Below are positions 11,493 through 21,377 of a stretch of DNA of 64,000 nucleotides, piece by piece. A program made the translations under genes and the position numbers. The notes under the pieces are model-generated. The model did not search any database and was not told the DNA's origin. It worked only from the letters and a program-made list of their open reading frames with translations. Source of the stretch: Asterias rubens (Eukaryota; Echinodermata; Asteroidea; Forcipulatida; Asteriidae); assembly GCF_902459465.1 (NCBI RefSeq), contig NC_047062.1, positions 30,002,673-30,066,672 on the forward strand. Reading direction: 5' to 3'. Every line of letters starts with the position of its first letter. The stretch's first letter is position 1.

Positions 11493-14400
11493 CTAGGGAT
11501 TACCATTTACCTTAGGTTCTGTCTGTTCGATTTGAGGCTCGATTTTCTTGAGCGGATAAAGTGAATACAAAACGATGGCAAATGAAACTAAGAAAACAGC
11601 TGCAGCCATTGTTAAGTTTACTGTCTGCCCCATAAACAAATGACCTATCAAGGCAAGAATGATCATCTCAATTGCCACGGCGAACTTCTTCAAGATGGAA
11701 TTCAATTTGGTCAGGAATAAACTCGTCACCAGCCCTGCCGCTACATTATTACAAATCAGGGCAATAACCAGTGGCCTTGACAATGAACGGATACTCTGAG
11801 GACTGAACAAGTCGTTGTTTAAGGTCCGAGTAAATGCAAGCGACACAACTCCGAAGATACAAGAATCTGTGTACATGGCTATGTTCTGCTGCCAGAAACT
11901 CAACCCAACACTGAAGTTTTTCAGCAGGAACTCACTGTAGACGCCCGCGAAGGAAGAACACAATAACTGCATCAGCACAAAGAGGATGCTTGAGTTGACT
12001 ATGATCTCTTGTTGGTCAACACTGTTGAAGTGTGCCATGATACAGCCTAAGGTTAAGATGAGTAGGGACATCCATTGCACACAACTGAGTTGTCTCTGAA
12101 ATACGCACTGTGTATCAAGAAGAAAGGTTTGATTAAAGACACTGGACACTATTGGTAATTTTCAAAGACCAGTCTTCTCACTTGGTGTATCTCAACATAT
12201 GCACAAAATAACAAACCTGTGGAAATTTGAGCTCAATTGGTTGCCGAAATCAAATTCATGGAAAATTACTTCTTTCTCGAAAACTACGTTCCTTCAGAGG
12301 GAGCCGTTTCTCACAATGTTTTATACTATCAACAGCTCCCCATTACTAGTAACCAAGTATTGTTTTATGCTAACACATAGTTATTTTGAGTAATTACCAA
12401 TAGTGTCCACTGCCTTTAAATGATGTAGTTATTAAAGGCACTGGACACTATTGGTTATTACTCAAAAAAAGTTGTCAGCATAAAAACTTACTTTGTAACG
12501 AGCAAGGCGCTTTAACAAACAGTATTTTCCTGCAAGGTATGTGGGACTACGCTTGAATTATGAGACCTATCATATAAGACAATGTAGTGGTTTACAAGGT
12601 GCTGTGGCACAATGTGCTGCCAATCAAACCAGGAACACCAGGGCAAACCCCTACTCTTTTCGGTAAGTGCACTGGGTTCTATTAAGTGCGCTACACAACA
12701 CACAGGACCATTGGCTTTACGACCCATCCGAAGGACGAAGCATTATGGTCAGGTGCCTTGCCTAAAAACACAGGTGTCACGACTGGGACTCGAACCCACA
12801 CTCTGCTGATCAGAAACAACAAAGTTTGAATTCGGTGCTCTTAACCGCTAGGCCATGACATGCCAATTGAAAAGCCTTTGCTTCTCAAAAATTACTTGGA
12901 GTAATGGAATAAAATTACCTGGTAAGTGAGCCCTGTGGTGACTATACCAAATTGCATAAGGACTGTGTAAGTAGTCATATCATAACGCCCCAGGTTGAAA
13001 AACACCAGGTTGTTACAAATGCAGTACAGTCCCGCTGGTATCATGTAGTACAAAAAGGCTGGAATAAACAAAAAACAATCAATGAAATTAAAAACTGGTT
13101 ATAACCAACATTTCTCCATAATATAGGAGATGTTAAATTTGCATTGGGGATGAAGAATATTAATTTTGTATTTTTACCCATACACCGATGTGTGTTAGCA
13201 CTGTATACTAACATCACAGGCATTTTACTCGGGTGGGATTTGAACCCACGACCCTTGCAATTCTAGAACAGTGTCTTACCAACTTGACTACCGGGGTTGC
13301 GCAATGTGACAAAAGGGAGGTTTGTTTAAAAATTAATGTGAATTAGTATTTATTGTTCTTATCACACAGAGGGTATGTGACAAAGCTTATGGCAGCATGA
13401 CAACGGTCTAAGGGGCCGACTACTCCGTTAGTATGGGAATCAAATAAAAAATAGCAACTAACCTTTTTTGTTGGATGTGAAATCTTGAAACGAGGCTGTA
13501 ACTGATTGGCTGCAAGAAATACATGTAGAGAAAGAGATCACAACAATAGTTAAGATTCTCTGAAATGGCTCGTAGAGTGTCATGGCCGAGTGGTTAAGAG
13601 CATTAAATTAGAGTTCTGGTGCTAAGTCACCAGAGTGTGGGTTCGAATCCCGGTCGTGACATTTGTGTCCTTGAGCAAGATACTTTACTATAATTGCTTC
13701 TCTTCACCCAGGGGTATAAATGGGTACCTGCGAGGGTAGAGGTTGATATTGTGAATGAAAAACCTTTGGAGCGATATAAACTGTTGCCCAGGTTGTTTAC
13801 TCCCAAGGGAGCTGAGATATATATAAAAAAAAGATGTTATTGGCCCTATGACCAGGGCACTAATGTAAAGCGCATTGATACGGTTATTGTAAAATGCGCT
13901 CTATAATTAGCTGTTCCGACCTACCGTCGGAACAGGTGTTGTTTTCGTCTAGATTTTTACTATTTTTATTATTATTATTATTCTTTGTTTCCGCCTAAAA
14001 CCCCATAGCGTTTGTACAGCGTTTTTGTTCAGACCCCGTCTCCTAAAGTATGAGGATAAAAGAGTTAAATCATATATCAAATTGAAGCTTAGAACATAAG
14101 CTTTACTCTAACAAAAAAGTGTTAAAATTCTTAATTAATTAGCCACGTGGTCTTCATTTGAATTTTTAATTTGTAAACTTGATGCAGTCACTTTCATGTT
14201 ATTGTGAAACATTCTCTTTGGTAATACAACACAGTATGTACCTCAATGAGTTGTTGACTTCTTGAGAGGAGTCTATACTATTTTGTTTCCTACCCGCGTT
14301 CTGGACACATTACTCTGTACACACACAAAGTACGGAGGTTTGGGATTTTCGTTAGAACGTGCGTTAAATTTGTCCTTGTTTTTCTAACCACGTTCTGGAC

Positions 14401-17400
14401 CAATTACTCTGTGCATGGGTTTCGTTAAAACGAACGTGCGTGATTAGATAGGGGTTTTTGACGACATCGACGTCGTCGTCAAAAACCCCCTTAAGGCATC
14501 TAATACTACATTTCAACCCTACTTAATAGTTATAGGCGTTAGCAGTTCATATTTAGTGACAATGGTCGCAAAATCATGAAACGAGAACTATTTCGCCGGA
14601 TCATAATCCCCTCTGTTGATGCACACATGTAAAAACCCACCATTTTTACATTGTGCCCTTCTAGCCTAGTGGTCATCAGTCGCGACTACACATCTGAGAA
14701 TTGCGAGTTCAAATCTCCGTCCGAAATCAATATTTTTTTATCCCCCAAAACTAAAAATATATTTCTTTTTGTAATATTTAAGTTTGATTCTTATCTTTAT
14801 ATCGATAGTGTTGCCTTTTCTTTTTCTCAAATGTAAGCCCAACATAACCTGTGTGCATGCATGACACGATGATGTTTAAAAACACAGTAAGCGAAAAATG
14901 GTGATCATAAGCGCAGAGTTTGGTGGTTAAGAGTTCTGTGAAATCAACTTGTACTAGATCAAACATCAAACCACCGACCCAAATTTTTTTTTTAAATCGT
15001 TATTTATTAACCACGTGACCCATATTTGCATATTTAATTGTACAAGGGGACAAAGTTGTTGGAACTTCCTGTTGATGCTGACATCATGAGAACATCAGCA
15101 TAAGTATTGGAATTGCACTATCTATTGAACCACTTGGAGTGTTCAAGGAGTCCAACACGTCAGTCTAGAGTCCAACTCTGATTGAAAAAATCAATTCAGG
15201 CATCATCTTCAATTTAATTTTATGCAACAAGCAAACTTATAAATTTTCTGATTTGATTTCAAAGGGTAACATAAATGGCTGTTAGCGAACGGTTTCCAAC
15301 AAAAACTACATGGTGTACTTGCACAATACTCTTACTGGCCTCAAGCATTTACCTCTAGATAATAAATCAAGCATTCAGTTCAAAATGATAAAAGTTTGTT
15401 ATTGCCACATTATTCAGCGAACCATTAATCATACACAGCTACTATTCACAAGAAAATCTATGTGTGGAGGGTAACAGACAGCACACAATGGAACCGGAGT
15501 TTAACAATGACAATACCAAAAGTGCAACCGTCAGCCGTTGAAGTTTATTATACATGGGGCTGATGGTGATCAAAAGGATAAAAGTTTGTTATCGCCACAT
15601 TATTCAGCGAACCATGAATCATACACAGCTACTATTCACATGAAAATCTATGCGTGGAGGGTAACATACAGCACACAATGGAACCGGAGTTTAACATTGA
15701 CAGTACCAAAAGTGCAATCGTCAGCCGTTGAAGTTTATTATACATGGGGCTGATGGTGATCAAAAGGATAAAAGTTTGTTATCGCCACATTATTTAGCGA
15801 ACCATGAATCATACACAGCTACTATTCACAAGAAAATCTATGTATGGAGGGTAACAGACAGCACACAATGGAACCGGAGTTTAACAATGACAATACCAAA
15901 AGTGCAATCGTCAGCCCTTGAAGTTTATTATACATGGGGCTGATGGTGATCAAAAGGATAAAAGTCTGTTGTCGATACAACCGCCCACTTAAATTCAACG
16001 GACCATGAATCACGGACCATATGCACAAAATATATATTCAAAAGAATATCCATATAATAGATTTGTCTGGTGTATAAACTGATGTCCCAGCCATTGGATT
16101 TTCGTGTGTTTTTGCTAGATTCCTCGCTCCCCAACCAAAGTGACTACAAAACGTCTCTAATGGATAACAATGGTATATTTCGACATGGTTTTTTTCCCAG
16201 CAAGAGTTGTGGGGCCCAATTTATCTAGTATTTATTTTTGGTATTTTGTTTATCTGTTTCATTTAAATATATGGTTAAGTTTTATTTTACGCTAACTGTT
16301 TTTGTGTTTGTTCTTCCTGTAAATTTGAATTGTTTTGCCGCTACATAAGATTACACCCAGTAAATAGAATTGCTTACATTGCTTTCTTCGTTAGAAAAAA
16401 GGGGGGGTCCGTACTCGTTAAGGTTTGCTTTTTATGGGCCCCTCCATCCCCTACATGTGTTTTGCATTGATTTTTAGTTTTTGTTTTCTATTATTGTACG
16501 ATTGCATTTGCTTGGAATAAATGATTTATTACCTTCTGTGTAGACTAAGAAAGTCTCGCGCGTATTTGAACTTGCGGGACCATTATGTTCCAAACCTTAT
16601 GGAGTTTTACGTGGGACATTTTGTTTCGTCCATTATTTTAGTTTAACGTAGTTTATGACCATGAATATTATAAATATTGTTGGAAATGTAATACTAGTTA
16701 ACAAAACATATACAAGTAAAATCCTTTCAACAAAAGAAATCCTACTTTCGGGATGTCAACTTCCCGAGATAAATTATCACAGGAAGACGACATCCTAATT
16801 TTAGGATGTCGACTTCCCGAGATAAATTATCACAGCAAGACGACATCCTACTTTTGGGATATCGACATTCCGAGATAAATTATCACAGGAAGACGACATT
16901 CTTCTTTTAGAATGTCGACTTCCCGAGATAAATTATCACAGGAAGATGACAACTGACGTTTAGGATGTCGACATACCGAGATAAATTATCACAGCAAGAC
17001 GACATCCTACTTTTAGGATGTCGACATCCCGAGATAAATTATCACAGGAAGACGACATCCTACTTTTAGGATGTCGACATTCCGAGATAAATTATCACAG
17101 GAAGACGACATTCTTCTTTAAGAATGTCGACTGTTTGTAGTTATAAGACTCCTTGGGGATAGGAGAAAAATTTGGAAAAACCGTGACCTCAATTTGACCT
17201 CTACTTCCGGGTCAACCGGAAGTGGGACCATATCTCAAGAACTACTCAACCGATTTTCAATTTGTTTTCACTTACAGACTCCTTAACATTAATATTGACT
17301 GTGAAAACTCGTGACCCCATGTTGGCCTCTATGTCCGGGTGAACCGGAAGTGGGACCATACGCCAAGTACTATACAACCGATTTTCAATCCTGTTTGTTC

Positions 17401-20321
17401 AGTTTTATCCTCCTAAGGCATTAAAAAAAAATTTTTGAAAATCCATGACCCCAAGTTGACCTCTACTTCCGGGTCAACCAGAAGTGGCACCATATCTCAA
17501 GAACTACACAACCGATTTTCTAACTTTTTTTCAGTTACAGACTCCTTGGGCGTTAGAGATTAGCCTTAGGTTACCGTGACCCCATGAAGTGGCACCGTAA
17601 CTCAAGACACTGTACAGTATTTTTCAAACATTCAGTTATAGACTCCTTGGTATTGTTAACACATAATCAAAGCAAAAGAACACGGAACAGCTTTGTGTTT
17701 GCTCACAAACACCTAATGTCTAGTTAATATTATTATAGGGGTTGAAATTAACACGGGACTGCTGGCCCGAGGCAAGTACTTTTAGAGTTGGACCAGTAAA
17801 ATATTGACCAGACAAGTCTTTTGTGTTTTTCAACTGATTTTTAACAGTAAAAACCCAATACCTTTGATTAACAGTGTTAGCACTGTATACTCTTCCCCGA
17901 GTTCTGTGAACAAATCACAGGCATATTTGGGTGGGATTCGAACCCACGACTCTTGCAATTCTAGAGCTGTTTTATACCAACTAGACTACCGAGATTGCCC
18001 GGTAGCTAGAGGCTGTTTGAATCCTTATAAATATTTTAGCAGCGGGTACTGCAATAATCTAATTACTTTTTGAAAAGCATTAAAAGCTTAGCACTACTTA
18101 CCTTCGCAAACATAGTAAAATTGATATGATGAGTTTTGAAAACTCAATCAATATAACAACCAAGACGGTGCTGTAACTGTACTGATTGTCCTTGTTCTTT
18201 GATGCTGTCACCAACAAATCTGGAAACGAATAAATCATACCTTTATTGCAATTTGGTGCAGAGGGTCTTAAAGGCAGTGGACAACTATTGGTAATTACTC
18301 AAAATAATTATTAGCCTAAAACCTTTCTTGGTGACGAGTAATGGGGAGAGGTTGGTAGTATAAAACATTGTGAGAAACGGCTCCCTCTGAAGTGCCACAG
18401 TTTTCGAGAAAGAAGTAATTTTCCACGAATTTGATTTTGAGACCTCAGATTTAGAACTTGAGGTCTCGAAATCAACCATCTAAACGCACACAACTTCGTG
18501 TGACAAGGGTGTTTTTTTCTTTCATTATTATCTCGCAACTTCGATGACCGATTGAGCTCAAATTTTCACAGGTTAGTTATTGTATGCATATGTTGAGATA
18601 CACCAACTGTGAAGGCTAGTCTTTGACAATTACCAATAGTGTCCTCTGCCTTTAAAGGATTTATGTACTTTTGTAACATAAAACACAATGTCCGCAGATT
18701 TACATTAAACTTACACCGTTTGAAGATAATGATAGAAATATTAGTTGCTGAGTTGATGTAGTTTTTGATAAATGAGTAAAACAGTGCAAAAACTACAGCA
18801 CCTCAGCAAGTAATATTTTCAGGGAAGCTTTCTACTATCAGTATCTTCAAACTGTTCAAGTGTAGTGTAAATCTGTGGACATTTTAAGCACACTGCACTA
18901 TAACAGGTTGTAGCTCAATTACGATCAGGGAGAGGAGGATGGGTCTGGCAAGCCACTGCGTTCGACACCCAGAGCTGGCAGCCCATCACACCATCTTGTG
19001 GGAGCCAAATCAGAAAGCTGGCAGAAGGGGACGGAGGCAAGCCACATTCATTAGGCCCCCTAACACTTTGCGAAGGGATGTTGGCCTCAGTGACACAGGG
19101 CTAGATAGATGAGGACCCTAATGCTGGATAGGGAAGAGTGGAGGGCTGCCACTAAAAGTCCTGAGTTGTGGTAAGATGGACCATGCTCTCGCATTGCAGT
19201 GCATGAAGTAGCTATGGGGTGTGATTGGAGGTGGGGTCTAGGGGCGTGATCTTGGGGTGTAGTCTGAGTGCTGGAGTTAGGATAGTTGGATGTCACAAAG
19301 TGTCCTCCCAGTCCTCCGATTAAATTACTCCGAAAATCCTTCCTCCTTCCCCTGCCAAATAACCTCTCTACCCATGTCTCTCATGATTACTCCTAGAAGT
19401 TTTATTAGGTTTGTTCCACTAATAATCGTCTCACAAACCTCATAGGTCATCATATATACAAAACCCTGTTCGAAGCTTTTGCCCTTTGCGTTTTATGCAA
19501 TGAACTTCTCTTTTAAAGGCACTGGAAACTATTGGTAATTACTCAAAATATTTGTTAGCATCAAAACCTACTTGGTAACAAGCAATGGAGAGATCTGTTG
19601 ATAGCATAAAACATTCTGAGAAACTGCCCCTTCTGAGGTAAAATAGTTTTTGGGAGGGAAAGAAGTAATTTCTTACTAAAATATTTGAACTGAATTTGAG
19701 ACCTCAGCTGAAGTCTCAAATTCAGGCATTGAAAGCAGACAACTTATGCGACAAGGGTGTTTTTTCTTCCATTGTTCTCTCCCAACTTCGACAACCAATC
19801 GAGTTCAAATTTTCACAGGTTTGCAATTTTATGCAGATGTTGTGTTACACCAAGTGAGAAGACTGGTTTAGGCAATTACCAAATGTGTCCAGTGTCTTTA
19901 AAACTAACAGGCCTGTTTAAGCCTTTTATCAGGCACTGAAAACAAACAAATTTGTGTAATGACATTGTTTTTGCTTTCATTTATTCTCTTGCAACTTTGA
20001 TGACCAATTGAGTCAACATTTTCACAGACTTTGTTATTTTAAAACGGCTCAGTCTGTTCACAAAAGGCTCAAAAGATTGGCTCACAATGAGCCATGATTG
20101 GCTCATTCATTGAGCCACTTGCTCAATTTTGACTGAGCTAGTCTTGGCTCATTTTAAATGAGCCAATCTTTGGTGCCATTTGTGAAAAAAAAGGAGCCAG
20201 CATTTCTCGGCTCAGACTGAGCCATTTTCCCCCCAGTGTTATGACTTACTGTTATTAACAAATAGTGTGATGTACGCTGCAAACACAAACCAGCTCACGA
20301 AACCTTCAAGGCCAAGCATAT
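11493..20321 (-). CDS. SLC35A-family nucleotide-sugar transporter (complete, 5 coding exons)
   Basis: This family exchanges nucleotide sugars for the nucleoside monophosphate across the Golgi or ER membrane. Coding exons on the minus strand are 20319-20250, 18219-18102, 13509-13463, 13058-12919 and 12107-11493, giving 329 residues with stop TAG. All junctions are GT-AG with matching phases. Family marks are SYSTVLVVILIEFSKLIISI early, YMIPAGLYCICNNLVFFNLG, the LTYQCVFQRQLSCVQW helix pair, and SSFAGVYSEFLLK in the second half. About ten hydrophobic segments and a short polar C-tail ending KVNGNP are visible. The start is MLGLEGF: a good donor at 21032-21031 (GTAAGTAC) marks an upstream non-coding exon with an in-frame TAG and no ATG. 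The sequence recalls SLC35A1, A4 and A5 but fits none cleanly, so no symbol is given and the substrate is unknown. KLNSIL replaces the usual DNI-type motif near the end. Confidence 0.92.
12132..12419 (-). mobile_element. MITE family 1 (~400-bp TIR element), internally deleted copy
   Basis: Termini TTAAAGACACTGGACACTAT and its inverse GTGTCCACTGCCTTTAA; inner motifs CTCAATTGGTTG, TTACTTCTTTCTCGAAAACT, GGGAGCCGTTTCTCACAATG. The centre is missing relative to the 18269 copy. It starts 24 bp upstream (in transcript sense) of the acceptor of SLC35A exon 5. Confidence 0.85.
12433..12509 (+). mobile_element. MITE family 1 fragment, cut by a SINE
   Basis: Left end only: AAAGGCACTGGACACTATTG then TTACTCAAA and GCATAAAAACTTAC. 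The match stops where the type 2 SINE begins. Confidence 0.75.
12515..12862 (-). mobile_element. tRNA-derived SINE family A, body type 2 (reverse)
   Basis: Type 2 body (GGTTTACAAGGTGCTGTGGC, CCAATCAAACCAGGAACACC) and reversed head (GGGACTCGAACCCACACTCT, CTCTTAACCGCTAGGCCATG). In SLC35A intron 4. Confidence 0.85.
13131..13312 (-). mobile_element. tRNA-derived SINE family B (reverse)
   Basis: Reversed B box GGGATTTGAACCCACGACCC and A-box region CTTACCAACTTGACTACCG; body ACACCGATGTGTGTTAGCAC. In SLC35A intron 3. Confidence 0.83.
13578..13912 (+). mobile_element. tRNA-derived SINE family A, body type 1
   Basis: Head GTCATGGCCGAGTGGTTAAG and GTGGGTTCGAATCCCGG, then CTTGAGCAAGATACTTTACT and GGTATAAATGGGTACCTGCG. 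Ends AAATGCGCTCTATAATTA. About the clearest head in the window. SLC35A intron 2. Confidence 0.88.
13913..14640. repeat. Unclassified interspersed sequence with two short hairpins
   Basis: Opens with CTGTTCCGACCTACCGTCGG then AACAG, a hairpin, and an (ATT)n run. A second, nearly perfect hairpin at 14451-14490 pairs GGGGTTTTTGACGAC with its complement around ATCGACG. Two CGTTCTGGAC motifs and CGTTAAAACGAACGTGCG repeats are present. No coding potential seen. Confidence 0.45.
15387..15975 (+). repeat. Tandem repeat of ~190 bp, three copies plus a partial fourth
   Basis: Units begin GATAAAAGTTTGTTATCGCC at about 15387, 15578 and 15768, with a partial start at 15957. Units are >95% alike and share AACCATGAATCATACACAGC and GGAACCGGAGTTTAACAATG. 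The 71-residue frames across units are stop-limited and not convincing genes. SLC35A intron 2. Confidence 0.9.
16742..17131 (+). repeat. Tandem array of ~53-bp units, each with a hairpin
   Basis: Seven copies of CCGAGATAAATTATCACAG spaced about 53 bp apart. Between them lie inverted repeats such as GACATCCTA-CTTT-TAGGATGTC. Some units instead carry GACATTCT / AGAATGTC, changed on both arms together. SLC35A intron 2. Confidence 0.9.
17150..17665 (+). repeat. Degenerate ~130-bp tandem repeat (ACTTCCGGGTCAACC)
   Basis: Three to four diverged copies: GACCTCTACTTCCGGGTCAA, then GGAAGTGGGACCATA, then ACAACCGATTTTC, then CAGACTCCTT. A solitary related copy lies at 37675-37765, so the unit is also dispersed. 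Confidence 0.8.
17862..18030 (-). mobile_element. tRNA-derived SINE family B (reverse)
   Basis: Reversed B box GGGATTCGAACCCACGACTC, A-box region ACCAACTAGACTACCGAGAT, body TTAGCACTGTATACTC. Ends about 70 bp downstream of SLC35A exon 2 in transcript sense. Confidence 0.82.
18269..18655 (+). mobile_element. MITE family 1, full-length copy
   Basis: TIRs TTAAAGGCAGTGGACAACTA and the inverse ending GTGTCCTCTGCCTTTAA. The interior has an imperfect palindrome around GACCTCAGATTTAGAACTTG then AGGTCTC. About 387 bp. SLC35A intron 1. Confidence 0.92.
18915..19150 (+). pseudogene. Non-LTR retrotransposon (LINE) C-terminal fragment
   Basis: Conceptual translation gives IRERRMGLASHCVRHPELAA followed by LWEP and GRRGRRQATF-like sequence and LRRDVGL. 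This resembles the region after the reverse transcriptase in several animal non-LTR clades. It has stops and no flanking domains. A related fragment is at 59590-59930. Confidence 0.72.
19513..19902 (+). mobile_element. MITE family 1, full-length copy
   Basis: Ends TTAAAGGCACTGGAAACTAT and GTGTCCAGTGTCTTTAAA. The inner palindrome is GAGACCTCAGCTGAAGTCTC. Immediately followed by a second 3'-end fragment of the same family at 19925-20045. Confidence 0.9.
19925..20045 (+). mobile_element. MITE family 1, partial copy
   Basis: Shares GCAACTTTGATGACCAATTG and the TTTTCACAGACTTTGTTATT region of the family; termini are lost. Confidence 0.55.
20050..20235. repeat. Local GGCTCA/TGAGCC inverted-repeat cluster
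   Basis: The hexamer GGCTCA or its complement TGAGCC occurs about ten times in 185 bp, and the two ends (GGCTCAGTCTGTTCACAAA and its inverse near CGGCTCAGACTGAGCC) can pair. It ends near the donor of the first coding SLC35A exon. Confidence 0.7.
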
Positions 20322-20466
20322 CTGGAATACAAAAAAAATAAATGTAAACATTTTTAATTTAAAAGGAATGATAATATACTTTTCAGCTCTCAACACAAAA
20401 AAGGGGAGGGGACCAGAGTGGAGGGTCTAGACTTTTACACGATATTTGGCTTGGTGCTTTGTAATT

Positions 20467-20555
20467 GTAGTTGCGATAACATTAGTTGCGATACATAACC
20501 CTCCTCCCGACGGCAGTCGGGAGGAGTGTTACCTTATCGCAACTACGATAACATA
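20467..20555. repeat. Short palindrome with GTTGCGATAA arms
   Basis: Arms TAGTTGCGATAAC and TTATCGCAACTA flank a strong GC hairpin, CCTCCTCCCGAC-GGC-AGTCGGGAGGAG. Located between the SLC35A non-coding and first coding exons. Confidence 0.7.
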
Positions 20556-21032
20556 ACCCTTCTCTTGACGGTCGAAAGGCAAGCGTTACGAGGCCAATGT
20601 AGTATTGTCATCAGGGCGAAATGGTCACAACACGTACAATTTCGACAACTAGTGAGCTATTTTTACCACTTTCGAAAATCATGACACAATTGCTAAGAAC
20701 ATAAACTTGATTCTTAATGTTTAATGAATCCACATCCATCCCACAGCCCCTTTCGCTTTTTTGGAAGAAAAGGAACAAACTTGTTTGTTTAGGAAAAGTT
20801 TATGTCTGTCCGTATGGCGCCAACACTTTTTTATTAGATATGAAATAATATTAATATTCTAATTTTACCTCAATGAGACATCCCTTTCTGTAAAAATGAG
20901 TGAAAAAGTGGTGGCGCCATACCGAAAGTTATCCTCAGGCGGTGTGGAATGAAAGTAAAATAATGACCAACAAAACTTTAAAAAAGCAAAACTACGTACG
21001 AGGTGTTCACCACTGTTCGTTTTAGTACTTAC

Positions 21033-21200
21033 ATAATGATAGCTGAATCCTTGGCCACACAAGTGGGGGCTATTGAGTATTACTAAGTATTACTTACACA
21101 AAAGTTTACAGCTCTCACTAAAAAAATACTAACCCCTAAAAAGGGCACGGGCTTAGGACATGTAGGAAAGGCGTGAAGAATTGTAGATTCGAGGTTCGAT
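21033..21200 (-). other. Probable 5' non-coding exon of the SLC35A gene
   Basis: A consensus donor GTAAGTAC on the minus strand begins at 21032. Joined to the acceptor at 20322-20323, the upstream frame contains a TAG and no ATG, so the exon is untranslated. The upper boundary at the transcription start is an estimate. Confidence 0.55.
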
Positions 21201-21362
21201 AGTGTAAAATGGTGTTTAGCCGTCCAGAAAGATAGGCTACGTGTAACCCATCGTGCCTGCGTGCCGGTGTGTACGGTCCAGCAGCCAGCTGATCAAAACA
21301 AAGTTGATGGAACGCGCCCTCTGCCGTTCACGTAATAATAGTCTTGTGTGTGTGTGTTGATC
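21201..21362. promoter_or_regulatory. Probable bidirectional promoter, SLC35A gene / PHYH
   Basis: The first exon of the SLC35A gene (minus) and the ATG-bearing first exon of PHYH (plus) lie about 330 bp apart and point away from each other. The interval is locally CpG-richer than its flanks (TACGTG, GAACGCGCCC, TTCACGTAA) and has no TATA box. Boundaries are inferred. Confidence 0.55.
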
Positions 21363-21377
21363 ATGTTCGTGGAAAAA

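Noticed and set aside
13578-13660. Possible functional tRNA gene (A and B boxes present)
   Set aside because: The same head occurs in many copies each followed by a repeated body, acceptor stems do not pair properly, so it is a SINE head. The same holds for 5285, 9672 and 60168.
15538-16134. Several ~70-residue open frames
   Set aside because: They are produced by the 190-bp tandem repeat and differ only as the repeat units differ.
20865-21062. 65-residue minus-strand frame that overlaps the SLC35A non-coding exon
   Set aside because: It begins without an ATG and runs through the good donor at 21032; the spliced reading gives an upstream stop and a better-supported start at MLGLEGF.
21310-21335. 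CTCF-like motif (GCGCCCTCTGCCG) between the divergent genes
   Set aside because: It matches only part of the consensus; too weak to annotate without binding data.
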